This document shows, one piece after another, positions 1 through 7,911 of a stretch of DNA of 64,000 nucleotides; position 1 is the stretch's first letter, and every line of letters begins with the position of its first letter. Below the pieces are notes generated by a model. That model was not told where the DNA came from. It ran no database searches and saw only the letters and a list, made by a program, of their open reading frames with translations. The DNA is from Pirellulimonas nuda. Lineage in GTDB: Bacteria > Planctomycetota > Planctomycetia > Pirellulales > Lacipirellulaceae. The translations under genes were made by a program, and so were the position numbers. The stretch lies in NCBI RefSeq assembly GCF_007750855.1, contig NZ_CP036291.1, forward strand, positions 2,604,001 to 2,668,000. Direction: 5' to 3'.

Positions 1-594
1 TGTTTCACGTATTCTTTGCACTTCGACGTGAGAAATCTCGGCGGCAAACAGCGAGAAGCTAGCATCTACGAGTCCGACTGAGGCAAGTTCGCCCCAGTCG
101 GCGCCCCGCCACGCGCTCGGCGGGCAGGCTTCCTTCAGAAGAACGAGCTCCGCCGCTAGTAAGACGGCCATTCGAGCGGCGATCGAGTCGCTGGTCGTAC
201 TCCACGTGGCCTCAAGCTTAGTGCCGGGCGCTAGTGGCTCTTTGACACGCAGAACTTGGCGCACGTCCATCAGCGTAGCGCCAGGTAGTCTTCGACGGGC
301 GTCAAGGCTCTCGAAAGAGCTTTCGATTTCGAGCCCCGGAATCAGGTCCGCCACGATCTGTGCGTTGATGGCCATTAGATCGATCGCGAGCCAGTGAGCC
401 GTTGCCTCTGAAATCTCGTGCCGACGCGACAGCTCTCGGAGGCGATCCACCAACTCGCCGCCTCCAACTAGCAACAGAAAGTGGCTGGACGGGCTAGCTA
501 GCAAGGCCGCGTCGAGCCAACGCTTCATAGCAGCCGAGCAATCGGGGCGGCGTAGCAGGCTCCCGCCGATTTTCACGATGACCGTCTTGGTCAT
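1..594 (-). CDS. Amino-acid-kinase-family protein, MfnE/Orf21-like (3' end beyond window)
   Basis: The frame opens with ATG at 594 and runs off the left edge, so about 198 residues are visible and the C-terminus is missing. The N-terminus MTKTVIVKIGGSLL is the glycine-rich nucleotide-binding start of the amino acid kinase (AAK) fold. A second glycine loop (LLLVGGGELVDR) lies near residue 43 and TSDSIAAR near residue 140, the usual AAK ATP/substrate segment. Its ATG overlaps the TGA of the upstream mfnF-like gene by 4 bases (ATGA), so the two are probably translationally coupled. In archaea the AAK MfnE phosphorylates the aminomethylfuran precursor of methanofuran, and methylotrophs carry an AAK (Orf21) in their H4MPT clusters. 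Family assignment is firm; the MfnE role is inferred from the neighbours. Confidence 0.8.
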   Translation of the reverse strand, partial: MTKTVIVKIGGSLLRRPDCSAAMKRWLDAALLASPSSHFLLLVGGGELVDRLRELSRRHEISEATAHWLAIDLMAINAQIVADLIPGLEIESSFESLDARRRLPGATLMDVRQVLRVKEPLAPGTKLEATWSTTSDSIAARMAVLLAAELVLLKEACPPSAWRGADWGELASVGLVDASFSLFAAEISHVEVQRIRET

Positions 595-1631
595 GCGCCG
601 TCCCCGATCGGGGACGCCAGGGCAGCGACGGCTACAGCGGCGGCGCACCGACAGGCCGGCTCCCCTAGTACGCCGGCGATCGACGCAACCGCCGCGCTAG
701 GCAGCACGTTCTGCACGGCCTGTTTCGCCAACCGCCAACCGGCGCCGCTCACGATCACTTGGCGAATCGGCGCCAACGAATTGCTTGCGACTTGAGCAAT
801 CCCGTCCTCGATGGCGCGGCACTGCCACCGTACGACCTCGCCCGCTAGCAACTCCGCCTGCGAATCGGAAAGGTCGCCAGCGTCCAAGCAGAGGGATCGC
901 GCTAGCCTGGCCTTGGCGTGTCCCCAGTCGGCAGGACGTCCGTCCGCTGTCTCGTAGCACGTCCCCTCTGGGAGTGATCGGAGAATGACGTGCGCATCCG
1001 CGGCGTGGGCAAACCATTCGGCCGCTACGCGTCGAAGCTTACCCCCAGACGCAAGCTTCGAGGCGATGGCCGCCACCGGCGTTCGCAGGAGGCCGGTGTA
1101 GACCAGCTCGCCGCTCGCCAAACGTTGGGCATCGGTGGTGCCCAGCGGGGCCGCCCTTGAGTTTCTAAGCCAAATAATGTCGGTAGTCGTCGATCCCAAG
1201 TCGATCATTAGGCCGTCCGACGGCCGCCATTGGCCGGCCGCCCAGTTGGCCAGAGCAAGCCAGTTGGCGGCCGCGATCGGGATCGGATTGCTCCGGGCCG
1301 CTGTGCCGTCGACAAACGATCCGCCCTGGTCGGTCGAATAGACGACGAGGCGGGACCGACCGCAGGCTGCGCGGACAGCGTCAATCACCGCGCGAACCCC
1401 CTCTGATTTGCTTGCGAAACAGTCCGCAAGCTCTGCGGTCGTCGTCAGGGCAACGCTGTGGTGCTTGGGAGCGCGGGCCAGCAATCGTCCGATATGCATC
1501 GCCAGCTCTCCTGGAGACTTCCAAACGGCCAGCGGAAGCTGTTCGGTATAACCGGTTGGGCCGGCGATCTTCGTATTGGCGCCTCCCACGTCGAGGCCGA
1601 TCCAACCATCGCTAATGGGCCAGGGAATCAC
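591..1631 (-). CDS. mfnF: H4MPT-linked C1-transfer protein, MfnF-like (hydantoinase/ASKHA-related)
   Basis: This 346-residue protein starts at GTG (1629-1631). It has an N-terminal phosphate-loop-like IGLDVGGANTKIA near residues 12-24 and a second nucleotide-site motif MIDLGSTTTDII near 142-153, the pattern of the hydantoinase/oxoprolinase-related family annotated as a probable H4MPT-linked C1 transfer pathway protein. Archaeal MfnF condenses the phosphorylated furan with the tyramine-glutamate arm during methanofuran synthesis. Its GTG overlaps the TGA of the ATP-grasp gene by 4 bases, and its own TGA overlaps the kinase ATG by 4 bases, so three genes form a tightly coupled cluster. Length matches the family and the protein is probably cytoplasmic. 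Function is inferred from family plus context. Confidence 0.8.
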   Translation of the reverse strand: MIPWPISDGWIGLDVGGANTKIAGPTGYTEQLPLAVWKSPGELAMHIGRLLARAPKHHSVALTTTAELADCFASKSEGVRAVIDAVRAACGRSRLVVYSTDQGGSFVDGTAARSNPIPIAAANWLALANWAAGQWRPSDGLMIDLGSTTTDIIWLRNSRAAPLGTTDAQRLASGELVYTGLLRTPVAAIASKLASGGKLRRVAAEWFAHAADAHVILRSLPEGTCYETADGRPADWGHAKARLARSLCLDAGDLSDSQAELLAGEVVRWQCRAIEDGIAQVASNSLAPIRQVIVSGAGWRLAKQAVQNVLPSAAVASIAGVLGEPACRCAAAVAVAALASPIGDGA

Positions 1632-2659
1632 GCCGAGCGTCCGTCGTCGAGAAAACTGACCATCCCCGCGGAGTCGAACTCGATCGAGCGGCGGCTAAAC
1701 GTTGGACGCCGTGGCCGACCCAGGGCGGTTTCGACCATCGCGGCGGCTAAGCCGTCCTGGCACAAGTAGCGTAAGCCGACGAACGAGGTCGTAAGTCGGG
1801 GGTTTACTTCGATCACGCGGTCGCCGAGTCCGGAGGGGTCCGGGCCGAGGACAAGGTCTACTCCGATGAACCCTACGCCCGGTGGCAGGGCCTCGACGGC
1901 GCGGCGGGCCAAGCCAGACGCCCTTTCTGCAAGCGGCCCCGGGAGCGGGCACGCGCCCCCCAAGTATTGCAGACGACCGTCGGATGACAGGACCTGACGG
2001 CAAGGGGGGAGAGTGATCATCTCCCCGTTTCCGACAAGAATCCCGACGCTTGCCGGCAACCCCGGCACGATCGGCTCGATACGACGCGGGAATGCATAGG
2101 CCGGCGGGCGATCGAGCGACGAGGCAACCACGTAGCAATCTTGCGAACCGGCCCCATCGAGTGGTTTGACGACCGCCGGGTAAGGGAATCCCCCTGGAAG
2201 TGACGCGTCAGAATCCAGCACTCGGCCCAGCGGGGCCGGGACACCGGCGGCAATCAGTCGCTCGGCGGTCTCGTGTTTGTCCGAGACAACCGCAACCAAA
2301 GCGCTGCCAGGCGACGCCAATCGAGCGCCGTATTTCTCGGCTGCCTGCACCGCCACGAACAAAGCCTGATCGGTTTCAGGCGCGATCAAGATGGTTGCGT
2401 CTGCCGATTGCGCGGCTTGCGCGAACTGGATGTCGTGTTCTGATCGTGAGTCGATCCATCCGACCTCGCCTCCGCCCGCGGCTAGTTGTGGAACGCGGAG
2501 GTCTCCCATCAGGGTGACCCGGTAGCCGGGGGTTTGCAGGAGGTCGGCCGCAACGGCCTGGACCATCGCCAAGCCCTCTCGCAGGAGAGACTCCGGGAGC
2601 CTCCCGGCGACCCCTGCCAGGCCGCCGCCCGTTACCCACTCGTACAAGAAGACCCGCAT
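1628..2659 (-). CDS. ATP-grasp ligase, MfnD/Orf17-like
   Basis: This 343-residue ATP-grasp protein shows the central nucleotide segment FPYPAVVKPLDGAGSQDCYV (about residues 158-177; the lysine contacts ATP) and a C-terminal metal-binding region GVDLVLGPD followed by VIEVNPRLTTSFVGLRYL, with the ExNPR core of the fold. MfnD of methanogens is an ATP-grasp tyramine-glutamate ligase, and methylotrophic bacteria carry a related ATP-grasp Orf17 beside their H4MPT genes. The downstream coupled MfnF-like and AAK genes support such a role here. The gene lies 18 bp after the DUF59/SufT gene, so all four may be cotranscribed. Another ATP-grasp substrate cannot be excluded from sequence alone. Confidence 0.75.
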   Translation of the reverse strand: MRVFLYEWVTGGGLAGVAGRLPESLLREGLAMVQAVAADLLQTPGYRVTLMGDLRVPQLAAGGGEVGWIDSRSEHDIQFAQAAQSADATILIAPETDQALFVAVQAAEKYGARLASPGSALVAVVSDKHETAERLIAAGVPAPLGRVLDSDASLPGGFPYPAVVKPLDGAGSQDCYVVASSLDRPPAYAFPRRIEPIVPGLPASVGILVGNGEMITLPPCRQVLSSDGRLQYLGGACPLPGPLAERASGLARRAVEALPPGVGFIGVDLVLGPDPSGLGDRVIEVNPRLTTSFVGLRYLCQDGLAAAMVETALGRPRRPTFSRRSIEFDSAGMVSFLDDGRSA

Positions 2660-2677
2660 GAGCGCACTGCTGCTGGG

Positions 2678-3016
2678 CTAGAAAATGCCGAGCTGGTCGC
2701 GGGCGTCTTCGGTCATCCGATCGGGGGTCCAGGGGGGGGTCATTACGAGCTTCACGTCTACATTCTGCACCCCCTCCATATTGCCGACAGCTTCCTTCGA
2801 CTGAGCCAGCAACTGAGGACCAGCCGGGCACGCCGGGCTGGTCATGGTCATTTCGACCTCGACCGCCGCGCCGTCGGCCGAAGCACCGTCTTCGGCCGCG
2901 TCACTTTCAGTGATGTTGACCGTGTAGATCAGCCCTAGATCGACGATGTTGACGAACAGCTCGGGATCGATGACCTGCTTTAGGGCCTCGCGAACTTGAT
3001 CTTCAGAGACAGGCAT
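2678..3016 (-). CDS. sufT: DUF59/MIP18-family Fe-S cluster assembly factor (SufT-like)
   Basis: This 112-residue protein has the compact alpha/beta DUF59 (MIP18/PaaD/SufT) fold. It begins with EDQVREALKQVIDPELFVNI, containing the family's DPEL-NIVDLGL signature, and carries the conserved segment MTMTSPACPAGPQL with the reactive cysteine near residue 64. SufT-type proteins help mature Fe-S proteins in the cytoplasm. It is not beside the Suf operon: about 3 kb of unrelated or decayed genes separate it from the Rieske ferredoxin and sufD at 6-7.7 kb, all on the same strand. A residue-poor segment (EDGASADGAAVE) near 43-54 looks like a loop insertion. It precedes the mfnD-like gene by 18 bp. Confidence 0.82.
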   Translation of the reverse strand: MPVSEDQVREALKQVIDPELFVNIVDLGLIYTVNITESDAAEDGASADGAAVEVEMTMTSPACPAGPQLLAQSKEAVGNMEGVQNVDVKLVMTPPWTPDRMTEDARDQLGIF

Positions 3017-3131
3017 TTGGATTGCTCCTCAACGGCTTCGGGCGGTCACTGCGGCGGATTACTCGGCAACCTAGTCTACCCCCTCGAAGCAAGGTTGGCG
3101 TAGGGGCGAATGGTCCCGATCAAGGCCCCTG

Positions 3132-4205
3132 TCAATTGCCGTCGCCGCTAAGAACTTCCCGCACGGCTTCATCGATCCGTCGAATATTCGCCCAGTCGTT
3201 CTTGTAGTTGACCTCTACGAACCTCGCGGCGCCCGTCGGGCCGAGCTCGCGCTGCACCCCGGTGCCATCCCAGTTGAAGCCAGTCAGGGCGTTTCGGATC
3301 GAAGCCACTTCATCGGCCGGCAGGTCGTGAGCACAGCCAATCACCGCCGGCGGGAACCGCTCTGAATCGTAGATTGATCGCAGCGCGCCGGGCGGCACTT
3401 CGCCCGACTCGATCATCTCAGCCAGCAAATCGCTAGCCACCGGGGCGGCGTCGGCTCCGCCCTTCAAGAGCGCCCGGATTGAGTCTTTGTGCGAAAGCGA
3501 GAAGCTCCACTGATAGTCCTGCTCGGGGAGCAGCCCCTCCCGCTTGTAGAGGTAGACAAACGCCGCCTTGAATCCGGAGTTCGACGTAGGCCGGACGAAG
3601 ACGACGCGTTTGCCCCGTAGGTCTGCGGTTTCCTTGATGGGGCTGTCTGCGGGGACCATGATCTGCATCTCGTAGCCGACGTCCCCTGATTGCTGGGCCA
3701 GCGTAGCAAGCGGCACGAAACCGGCCGAGTCGACCGCCAGCGGGGCGGCGCCGGTGCTCAAGCCTATGATGTGGACCTGGCCGATCCGCAACGCCTCTAG
3801 CTGTTCATTGACCTTGGTAAACGAGGCGAATTCCACCGGTTTGCCGACCGCTTTCGAAATCGCCTCTGTCAGCTCTTGCCAATTCTGACCGGACGGAGAC
3901 TCCTCCTGTTCTTCTGCGATATAGGCGAACACAAGTTTATCGGGGTGCTGCAGGGAGTCGGGCTCCGGTGGGGTGTCCGCCACTAGGTCGCCATCAGAAT
4001 CCGCCATGACTAACCCGCTGCCAGCGGGCTCTACCGCCTGCAGCAGCATCTTGGACAGGACGTTCCTTTCAAGCGCGGACCGGGCGTCGTCCTGGACAGA
4101 CGACGTCCAAATGAAGGTGATCGCAGACGCGATGACCGCCAACGGCGCCGCGACGAGGAAGACTCGGCCCCAGGAGAGGCTTGGCCTTAGTTCTGGGTTC
4201 TGCAC
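3132..4205 (-). CDS. PhnD-like periplasmic phosphate/phosphonate-binding protein
   Basis: I place the start at GTG 4203-4205, which has AGGAG about 10 bases upstream; the open frame continues further but without protein-like sequence. The 357-residue product has a membrane anchor or signal segment (WGRVFLVAAPLAVIASAITF) near residues 12-31 and then a type 2 periplasmic-binding fold of the PhnD/SsuA-like family: FAYIAEEQEE, WQELTEAISKAVGKPVEFAS, KVNEQLEALRIGQVHIIGL, DLRGKRVVFVRPTSNSGFKA. Such proteins bind phosphonate, phosphite or related ligands for an ABC importer. No permease or ATPase gene is adjacent, so it is an orphan binding protein and the ligand is unknown. It sits between sufT and the rest of the suf genes. 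Confidence 0.78.
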   Translation of the reverse strand: MQNPELRPSLSWGRVFLVAAPLAVIASAITFIWTSSVQDDARSALERNVLSKMLLQAVEPAGSGLVMADSDGDLVADTPPEPDSLQHPDKLVFAYIAEEQEESPSGQNWQELTEAISKAVGKPVEFASFTKVNEQLEALRIGQVHIIGLSTGAAPLAVDSAGFVPLATLAQQSGDVGYEMQIMVPADSPIKETADLRGKRVVFVRPTSNSGFKAAFVYLYKREGLLPEQDYQWSFSLSHKDSIRALLKGGADAAPVASDLLAEMIESGEVPPGALRSIYDSERFPPAVIGCAHDLPADEVASIRNALTGFNWDGTGVQRELGPTGAARFVEVNYKNDWANIRRIDEAVREVLSGDGN

Positions 4206-4938
4206 AGACGTGACTCCTCGGTATGCTGCTCTGGAGAAACGCGAGGCACGCCGATTGGGCGCAGCGGAGTGGCCACTGTATGACCGTTTCCGCACGGTTG
4301 GGGGTGCCCGACGCCTGCCATCATAGCAGATCGACATCGTCCGCAACCGTCTCGGTGTAGATTCCGCACGAGGTCTCAGTGACATTCTTGCTATCCCGCT
4401 TGGATACCGGCTCCAGACGTCCCGCAAATCAATAACGAGCCAGCGCGTGAGGGTTTGCATGATTCGAAGATCTTGGGGCAGCCAAGCCAAAGTAGCAGTT
4501 TCGCTTCGCGCCCTCTCGTGTCTTGTCGGCAATCCATCATTGCTTGGCGCTGCCGGATCCCTTGATGAGTGATGCTCCGCGGCGCTCGACGGCGAAGTCG
4601 TCCACAGACCGCTCGTCTTTCTCAAGGAGTGTGGGTTGTGAACGGCGGCTAACGCGTCAGCTATCCCTCGCGCGACCGTGGCCTCCCAGCCCAGGAAAAC
4701 TGCGAAGTCGATTTCGAGAAACAGACTCAAGGCTCTGTTGTAGGAGCGCCTTGCCGGAGTGCTTCTCTGTTGGAAGGAGCCTGGGCGATGCATGCGGTGA
4801 CTCTTCTGGAGACGTATTCTTGTCTTGACGACCCCCGCTGCCGGCGGGGCGTGCGTCACCCCAAGTGGGACTTTCTTCAAGTTAGCTCCCCCTCTTTCCT
4901 TGGTAGAATCCTGGGCTAATTCCAGGAAGGAGGAGACG
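4206..4938. other. 733-bp stretch with no supported gene
   Basis: Short frames in this stretch on both strands have no recognisable domain and no convincing start. The region lies between the 5' end of the PhnD-like gene and the IS3 orfA fragment. A small GC hairpin (CCCCGC/GCGGGG) lies near 4831-4847. It is best read as degraded or spacer DNA, possibly including the promoter of the binding-protein gene. Confidence 0.5.
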
Positions 4939-5172
4939 ATGAGCGAGAAGGCGAAGCGTCGTAGTTGGACGGCCTCAGAGAAGCTGCGGATAGTGGTGGC
5001 GGGTCTGGACGGTTCGGTGGAGACGAGCGAGCTGTGCCGCCGTGAGGGGATCAACCCGACGCAGTACTACCTCTGGAAGAAGCAGCTGATGGGCTCTGCG
5101 GCGAAGGTATTCGACACGGGGGCCGAGAAGCCGTCGGCGCAGCAGCAGCGGCGGCGTCGACGACCGCCTTGA
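4939..5172 (+). pseudogene. IS3-family transposase OrfA fragment
   Basis: The ATG at 4939 follows a strong AGGAAGGAGGA ribosome site. The first ~55 residues (RRSWTASEKLRIVVAGLDGS, ELCRREGINPTQYYLWKKQL) are the helix-turn-helix of an IS3/IS911-type OrfA that recognises the element ends. After about residue 68 the sequence becomes a low-complexity QQQRRRRRPP tail and stops at 77 residues, whereas intact OrfA proteins continue into a leucine-zipper region of about 90-110 residues. No OrfB with a DDE domain and no second IS end follow. The tail lies where a different reading frame becomes an EEP-nuclease remnant (from about 5150), so I read this as a rearrangement junction. Confidence 0.8.
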
Positions 5173-6020
5173 TATGCAACTGGTCACCTCCGGATTGCTG
5201 GATGGCGAGGGCCTGAGCTACCTGGGCCCCACGTCCACCGGGCTTGGATCGCTGCAGCACTCGTACCAAGCCTTCGGCTATGACGGCACCTCCTACAATC
5301 TACAATCAGAACATCACGTCGCCCGCGTCGGGGCGGTCTCAGCCGGCTAGCGTTCTGTATAACTTCAGCGACCACCTCCCGGTGATGGTGGACGATCAGC
5401 TTCCGGCAGTGCTGAACGTAGCGACCGCCACGGCGCCGACGATGTTGACGCAAGGCGAGGCGTTCTCGCTCGACGTTTTAATCCGCAACGCGGCGAACGT
5501 AGTCGCGGCCTTGGGGGCAGACGAGCTTGATTGGGCGTTGTCGACGTCGGGTAGCCTGACGGGGAGCGCCTCAGGGACTAGCCTCGCTCTGGCAGGGGCC
5601 AGCGTCGCGCAGGTCGTGTTCGACACCAGCACGATCGGGCTGACGATGGGGAGCCTGCTCATCACCTCGAGCAGCCAAGCAGCAGTCAACGCCTCGGTCT
5701 CGATCCCGTTTAGCTACCAGGTAGTGGCGGGCGGGCCGGTCGGCGACTTCAATCTCCACGGGTTCGTCGATGCTGCCGATTTCACCGTATGGCGCGACAC
5801 GTTCGCCATCAAAGGCGTCAACCTCCCCGCAGATGCGGACGGCAATGGCATCGTAAACAGGGACGACTACAACTTGTGGCGCGCCAATTTTGGCGAGCCC
5901 GCAGCCATGGCCGGCGGATCTCCCGTGCCGGAGCCGCTGGGTGTAGTGGCCGCGACGATGTTCCTGGCCATGGCCGTTGGGAGCCGACTCAGATCGAGCA
6001 ATGGGCCAACTTGGGCCTAG
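5150..6020 (+). pseudogene. Remnant of secreted EEP-type nuclease/phosphatase with dockerin and PEP-CTERM tail
   Basis: From about 5150 one frame reads as the C-terminal part of an endonuclease/exonuclease/phosphatase domain (VDDRLDMQLVTSGLLDGEGL). At 5293-5306 the heptamer ctacaat occurs twice in tandem and shifts the frame; deleting one copy joins it directly to YNQNITSPASG and SDHLPVMVDD, the SDHxP catalytic motif. The second frame continues through a beta-rich region, a dockerin-like pair of calcium loops (DFNLHGFVDAADFTVW, DADGNGIVNRDDYNLW) and a PEP-CTERM-like tail with VPEPLGVVAATMF and basic residues. The N-terminal half, including the signal peptide, is missing: the IS3 fragment lies in its place. 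The stop (6018-6020) overlaps the convergent Rieske gene. Confidence 0.85.
5293..5306 (+). repeat. 7-bp tandem duplication (ctacaat x2) causing a frameshift
   Basis: The heptamer at 5293-5299 is repeated exactly at 5300-5306. Removing one copy rejoins the EEP-domain frame (5150-5299) with the SDHLPV/dockerin frame (5307-6020), and the modulo-3 arithmetic agrees. This is direct evidence of a small slippage-type mutation, or a base-calling duplication. Confidence 0.9.
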
Positions 6021-6340
6021 TCGCCGCAGAGCCGCACCAGGACTCTGCCCCCCTCAACCTTGATCTCATGCGCGATGGTTGGCTTGGTGGCGGGCATGGT
6101 GAGGGCCGCGCCGTTGCGCAGGTCGAACTCCGCCCCGTGCCTGGGACAGGCGATGGAAGGCTTGCTAGGGTCGATGGCGCCATCGCTGAGCGGTCCGCCG
6201 TCGTGAGTGCAAACGTCGTCAAGCGCGTACCAGTGGTCCGCTGCATGCACTACCACGACCAATCGATCGTCGACCTCCGCGAGCAGCGAACCGGGATCGG
6301 GGATCTCAGACTCAGCGGCGACGTCGATAAAGCCAGGCAT
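6017..6340 (-). CDS. Rieske-type [2Fe-2S] ferredoxin
   Basis: This 107-residue soluble protein has both halves of a Rieske cluster site: CTHDGGPL near residue 43 and CPRHGAEFD near residue 65 (C-x-H and C-x2-H). It is the size of the stand-alone Rieske ferredoxins often found in suf operons and of the ferredoxin components of ring-hydroxylating oxygenases. No oxygenase or reductase is adjacent, and it follows sufD by 83 bp on the same strand, so an electron-carrier or redox role in Fe-S assembly is more likely. Its TAG stop overlaps the stop of the convergent dockerin remnant by 4 bases. Confidence 0.88.
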   Translation of the reverse strand: MPGFIDVAAESEIPDPGSLLAEVDDRLVVVVHAADHWYALDDVCTHDGGPLSDGAIDPSKPSIACPRHGAEFDLRNGAALTMPATKPTIAHEIKVEGGRVLVRLCGD

Positions 6341-6423
6341 GGATTGCCGGTTGGTATGGGATGCACGAATGAAGACGGGATCGCCCTACGTCCGGAGACC
6401 TAAATGCTCAGTTGCCCGTCGCT

Positions 6424-7731
6424 TCAAGAAATGTCCTGAACCCGCTGGCTGATCGCTTCGGCGAGCGCGTCGCGGACGCTCTCGATCGTGATCCGGTCAA
6501 ACACCTGTTGGAAGAATCCGGCCACTATCATCCGGATTGCTTCCTTCCGCGTGAACCCGCGGCTCATCGCGTAAAAGAGCTGCTGCTCGTCGACCCGGCC
6601 ACTGGTGCTTCCGTGAGTGCAGCGGACGTCGTCGGCCTCGATTTCGAGCCCCGGGATCGAATCGGCCCGTGCGTCCGCCGAGAGCATCAAGTTGTCGTTC
6701 CGCTGGTAGGCGTCGGTGCGTTGCGCAGGTTTATCAACCTTGATCATGCCTCGCCACACGGTCCGGGAGCGGTCCTGAAGCGCGTTCTTGTAGAGCAGGT
6801 CGCTGCGGCAGTAAGGCGCCTCGTGGTGCTGGTGGGTGTTGTAGCAGAGGTGCTGAGATGCCTGGGTAAACATGGCGCCGTTTACTTGCGCTTCGGCGTC
6901 CTGCCCCACCAGTGAGACGCTCTGATTAACCTGGGCGACGCGGGCGCCGAGCGCCCCCAGCGTCCATTGCAACCGCCCTTCCCTGCCGACAGCCGCCTTC
7001 TGATGGGCGAAGTGCCAGACCTTCTGTGACCAGTTCTGAAGATTCACAAACCGCAGCCGCGCGCCTCGGCCGACGATCAACTCGATGGCGCCGCAGTGAA
7101 AACCAGGCAGGTCGTCGCCGCTGGCGGTCTCCGTGAGCAGCGTCGCGTCGGCGCCCGCCTCGAGGATCACCAAGGTCCGCGACAAGTCGACCCCGCCGGC
7201 GCTGATGGCCGAGAGCACGTGCAACGGCTGGTCGATGCAGACGCCCTTCGGGACAAAGAGCACCGCGCCGCTGGCCCAAAAGGCAGAGCTTAGAGCGGAG
7301 AATTTGTCGGTCGTGGGCTCGACCAGTTGCCGTTCAAAGTAGGGCCGGAGCAGGTCGCCGTGCTGGGCCAGCATCTCGCCGATCGGTCCGAACCGCACTC
7401 CTTTCTCATACAAGCCTGGGTCTAGCGTGGACGAGACCGAGTGGCTGTTGTGCGATGCAACGGACCCAGCGAGCTGGAGGCCTTGGCTCAGCAGCCCCGG
7501 GGGCGTGTCGGACGGCGCGTCCCCCATCGGCGGAGCGAACCGATCGATCTTGAACAAGCGAACGTCCGTCCGCATCCACTGCTCGTCGTTGCGGGACGGC
7601 CAGCCTAGTGCTGAGTAAGTCCGCCAAGCCTCTCGCCGCGCATCGGCGACCCAGCCTGGTTCATTGCGTGAATCGACGAAGTCACGAAAAGATTCCGCGG
7701 TAAAGCTGCCGGCGGTTAGCGTATCGGTCAT
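6424..7731 (-). CDS. sufD: Fe-S cluster assembly protein SufD
   Basis: This 435-residue protein belongs to the SufB/SufD family. The N-terminal helical part (ESFRDFVDSRNEPGWVADAR, WPSRNDEQWMRTDV) is typical of SufD, and the beta-helix core ends in the conserved region ADDVRCTHGSTSGRVDEQQL with the following MSRGFTRKEAIRMIVAGFF. SufD joins SufB and the ATPase SufC in the cytoplasmic scaffold that assembles Fe-S clusters. It follows sufB after a 180-bp gap in which no further gene is apparent. Length and motifs are normal. Confidence 0.95.
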   Translation of the reverse strand: MTDTLTAGSFTAESFRDFVDSRNEPGWVADARREAWRTYSALGWPSRNDEQWMRTDVRLFKIDRFAPPMGDAPSDTPPGLLSQGLQLAGSVASHNSHSVSSTLDPGLYEKGVRFGPIGEMLAQHGDLLRPYFERQLVEPTTDKFSALSSAFWASGAVLFVPKGVCIDQPLHVLSAISAGGVDLSRTLVILEAGADATLLTETASGDDLPGFHCGAIELIVGRGARLRFVNLQNWSQKVWHFAHQKAAVGREGRLQWTLGALGARVAQVNQSVSLVGQDAEAQVNGAMFTQASQHLCYNTHQHHEAPYCRSDLLYKNALQDRSRTVWRGMIKVDKPAQRTDAYQRNDNLMLSADARADSIPGLEIEADDVRCTHGSTSGRVDEQQLFYAMSRGFTRKEAIRMIVAGFFQQVFDRITIESVRDALAEAISQRVQDIS

Positions 7732-7911
7732 GTACGAAATCTGGTTGGCTGAGTATTTAAAAGAGCTTTGATCGGGACCCGCTTTCCGGCGCCTTGCGCC
7801 TGCGGCAGGCTTCTGCGCGAGATTTGTAGCCCAAACCCTGAGCGGCTCTCGTCGCCCCGGGGATTGCGCCGGGCGCTAGGCATGCCTACCGCCGGCGGAG
7901 TTGGGGGCCGG

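Noticed and set aside
6017..6340. Rieske protein as a component of a ring-hydroxylating dioxygenase
   Set aside because: No oxygenase or reductase genes are nearby, and it lies in line with the suf genes.
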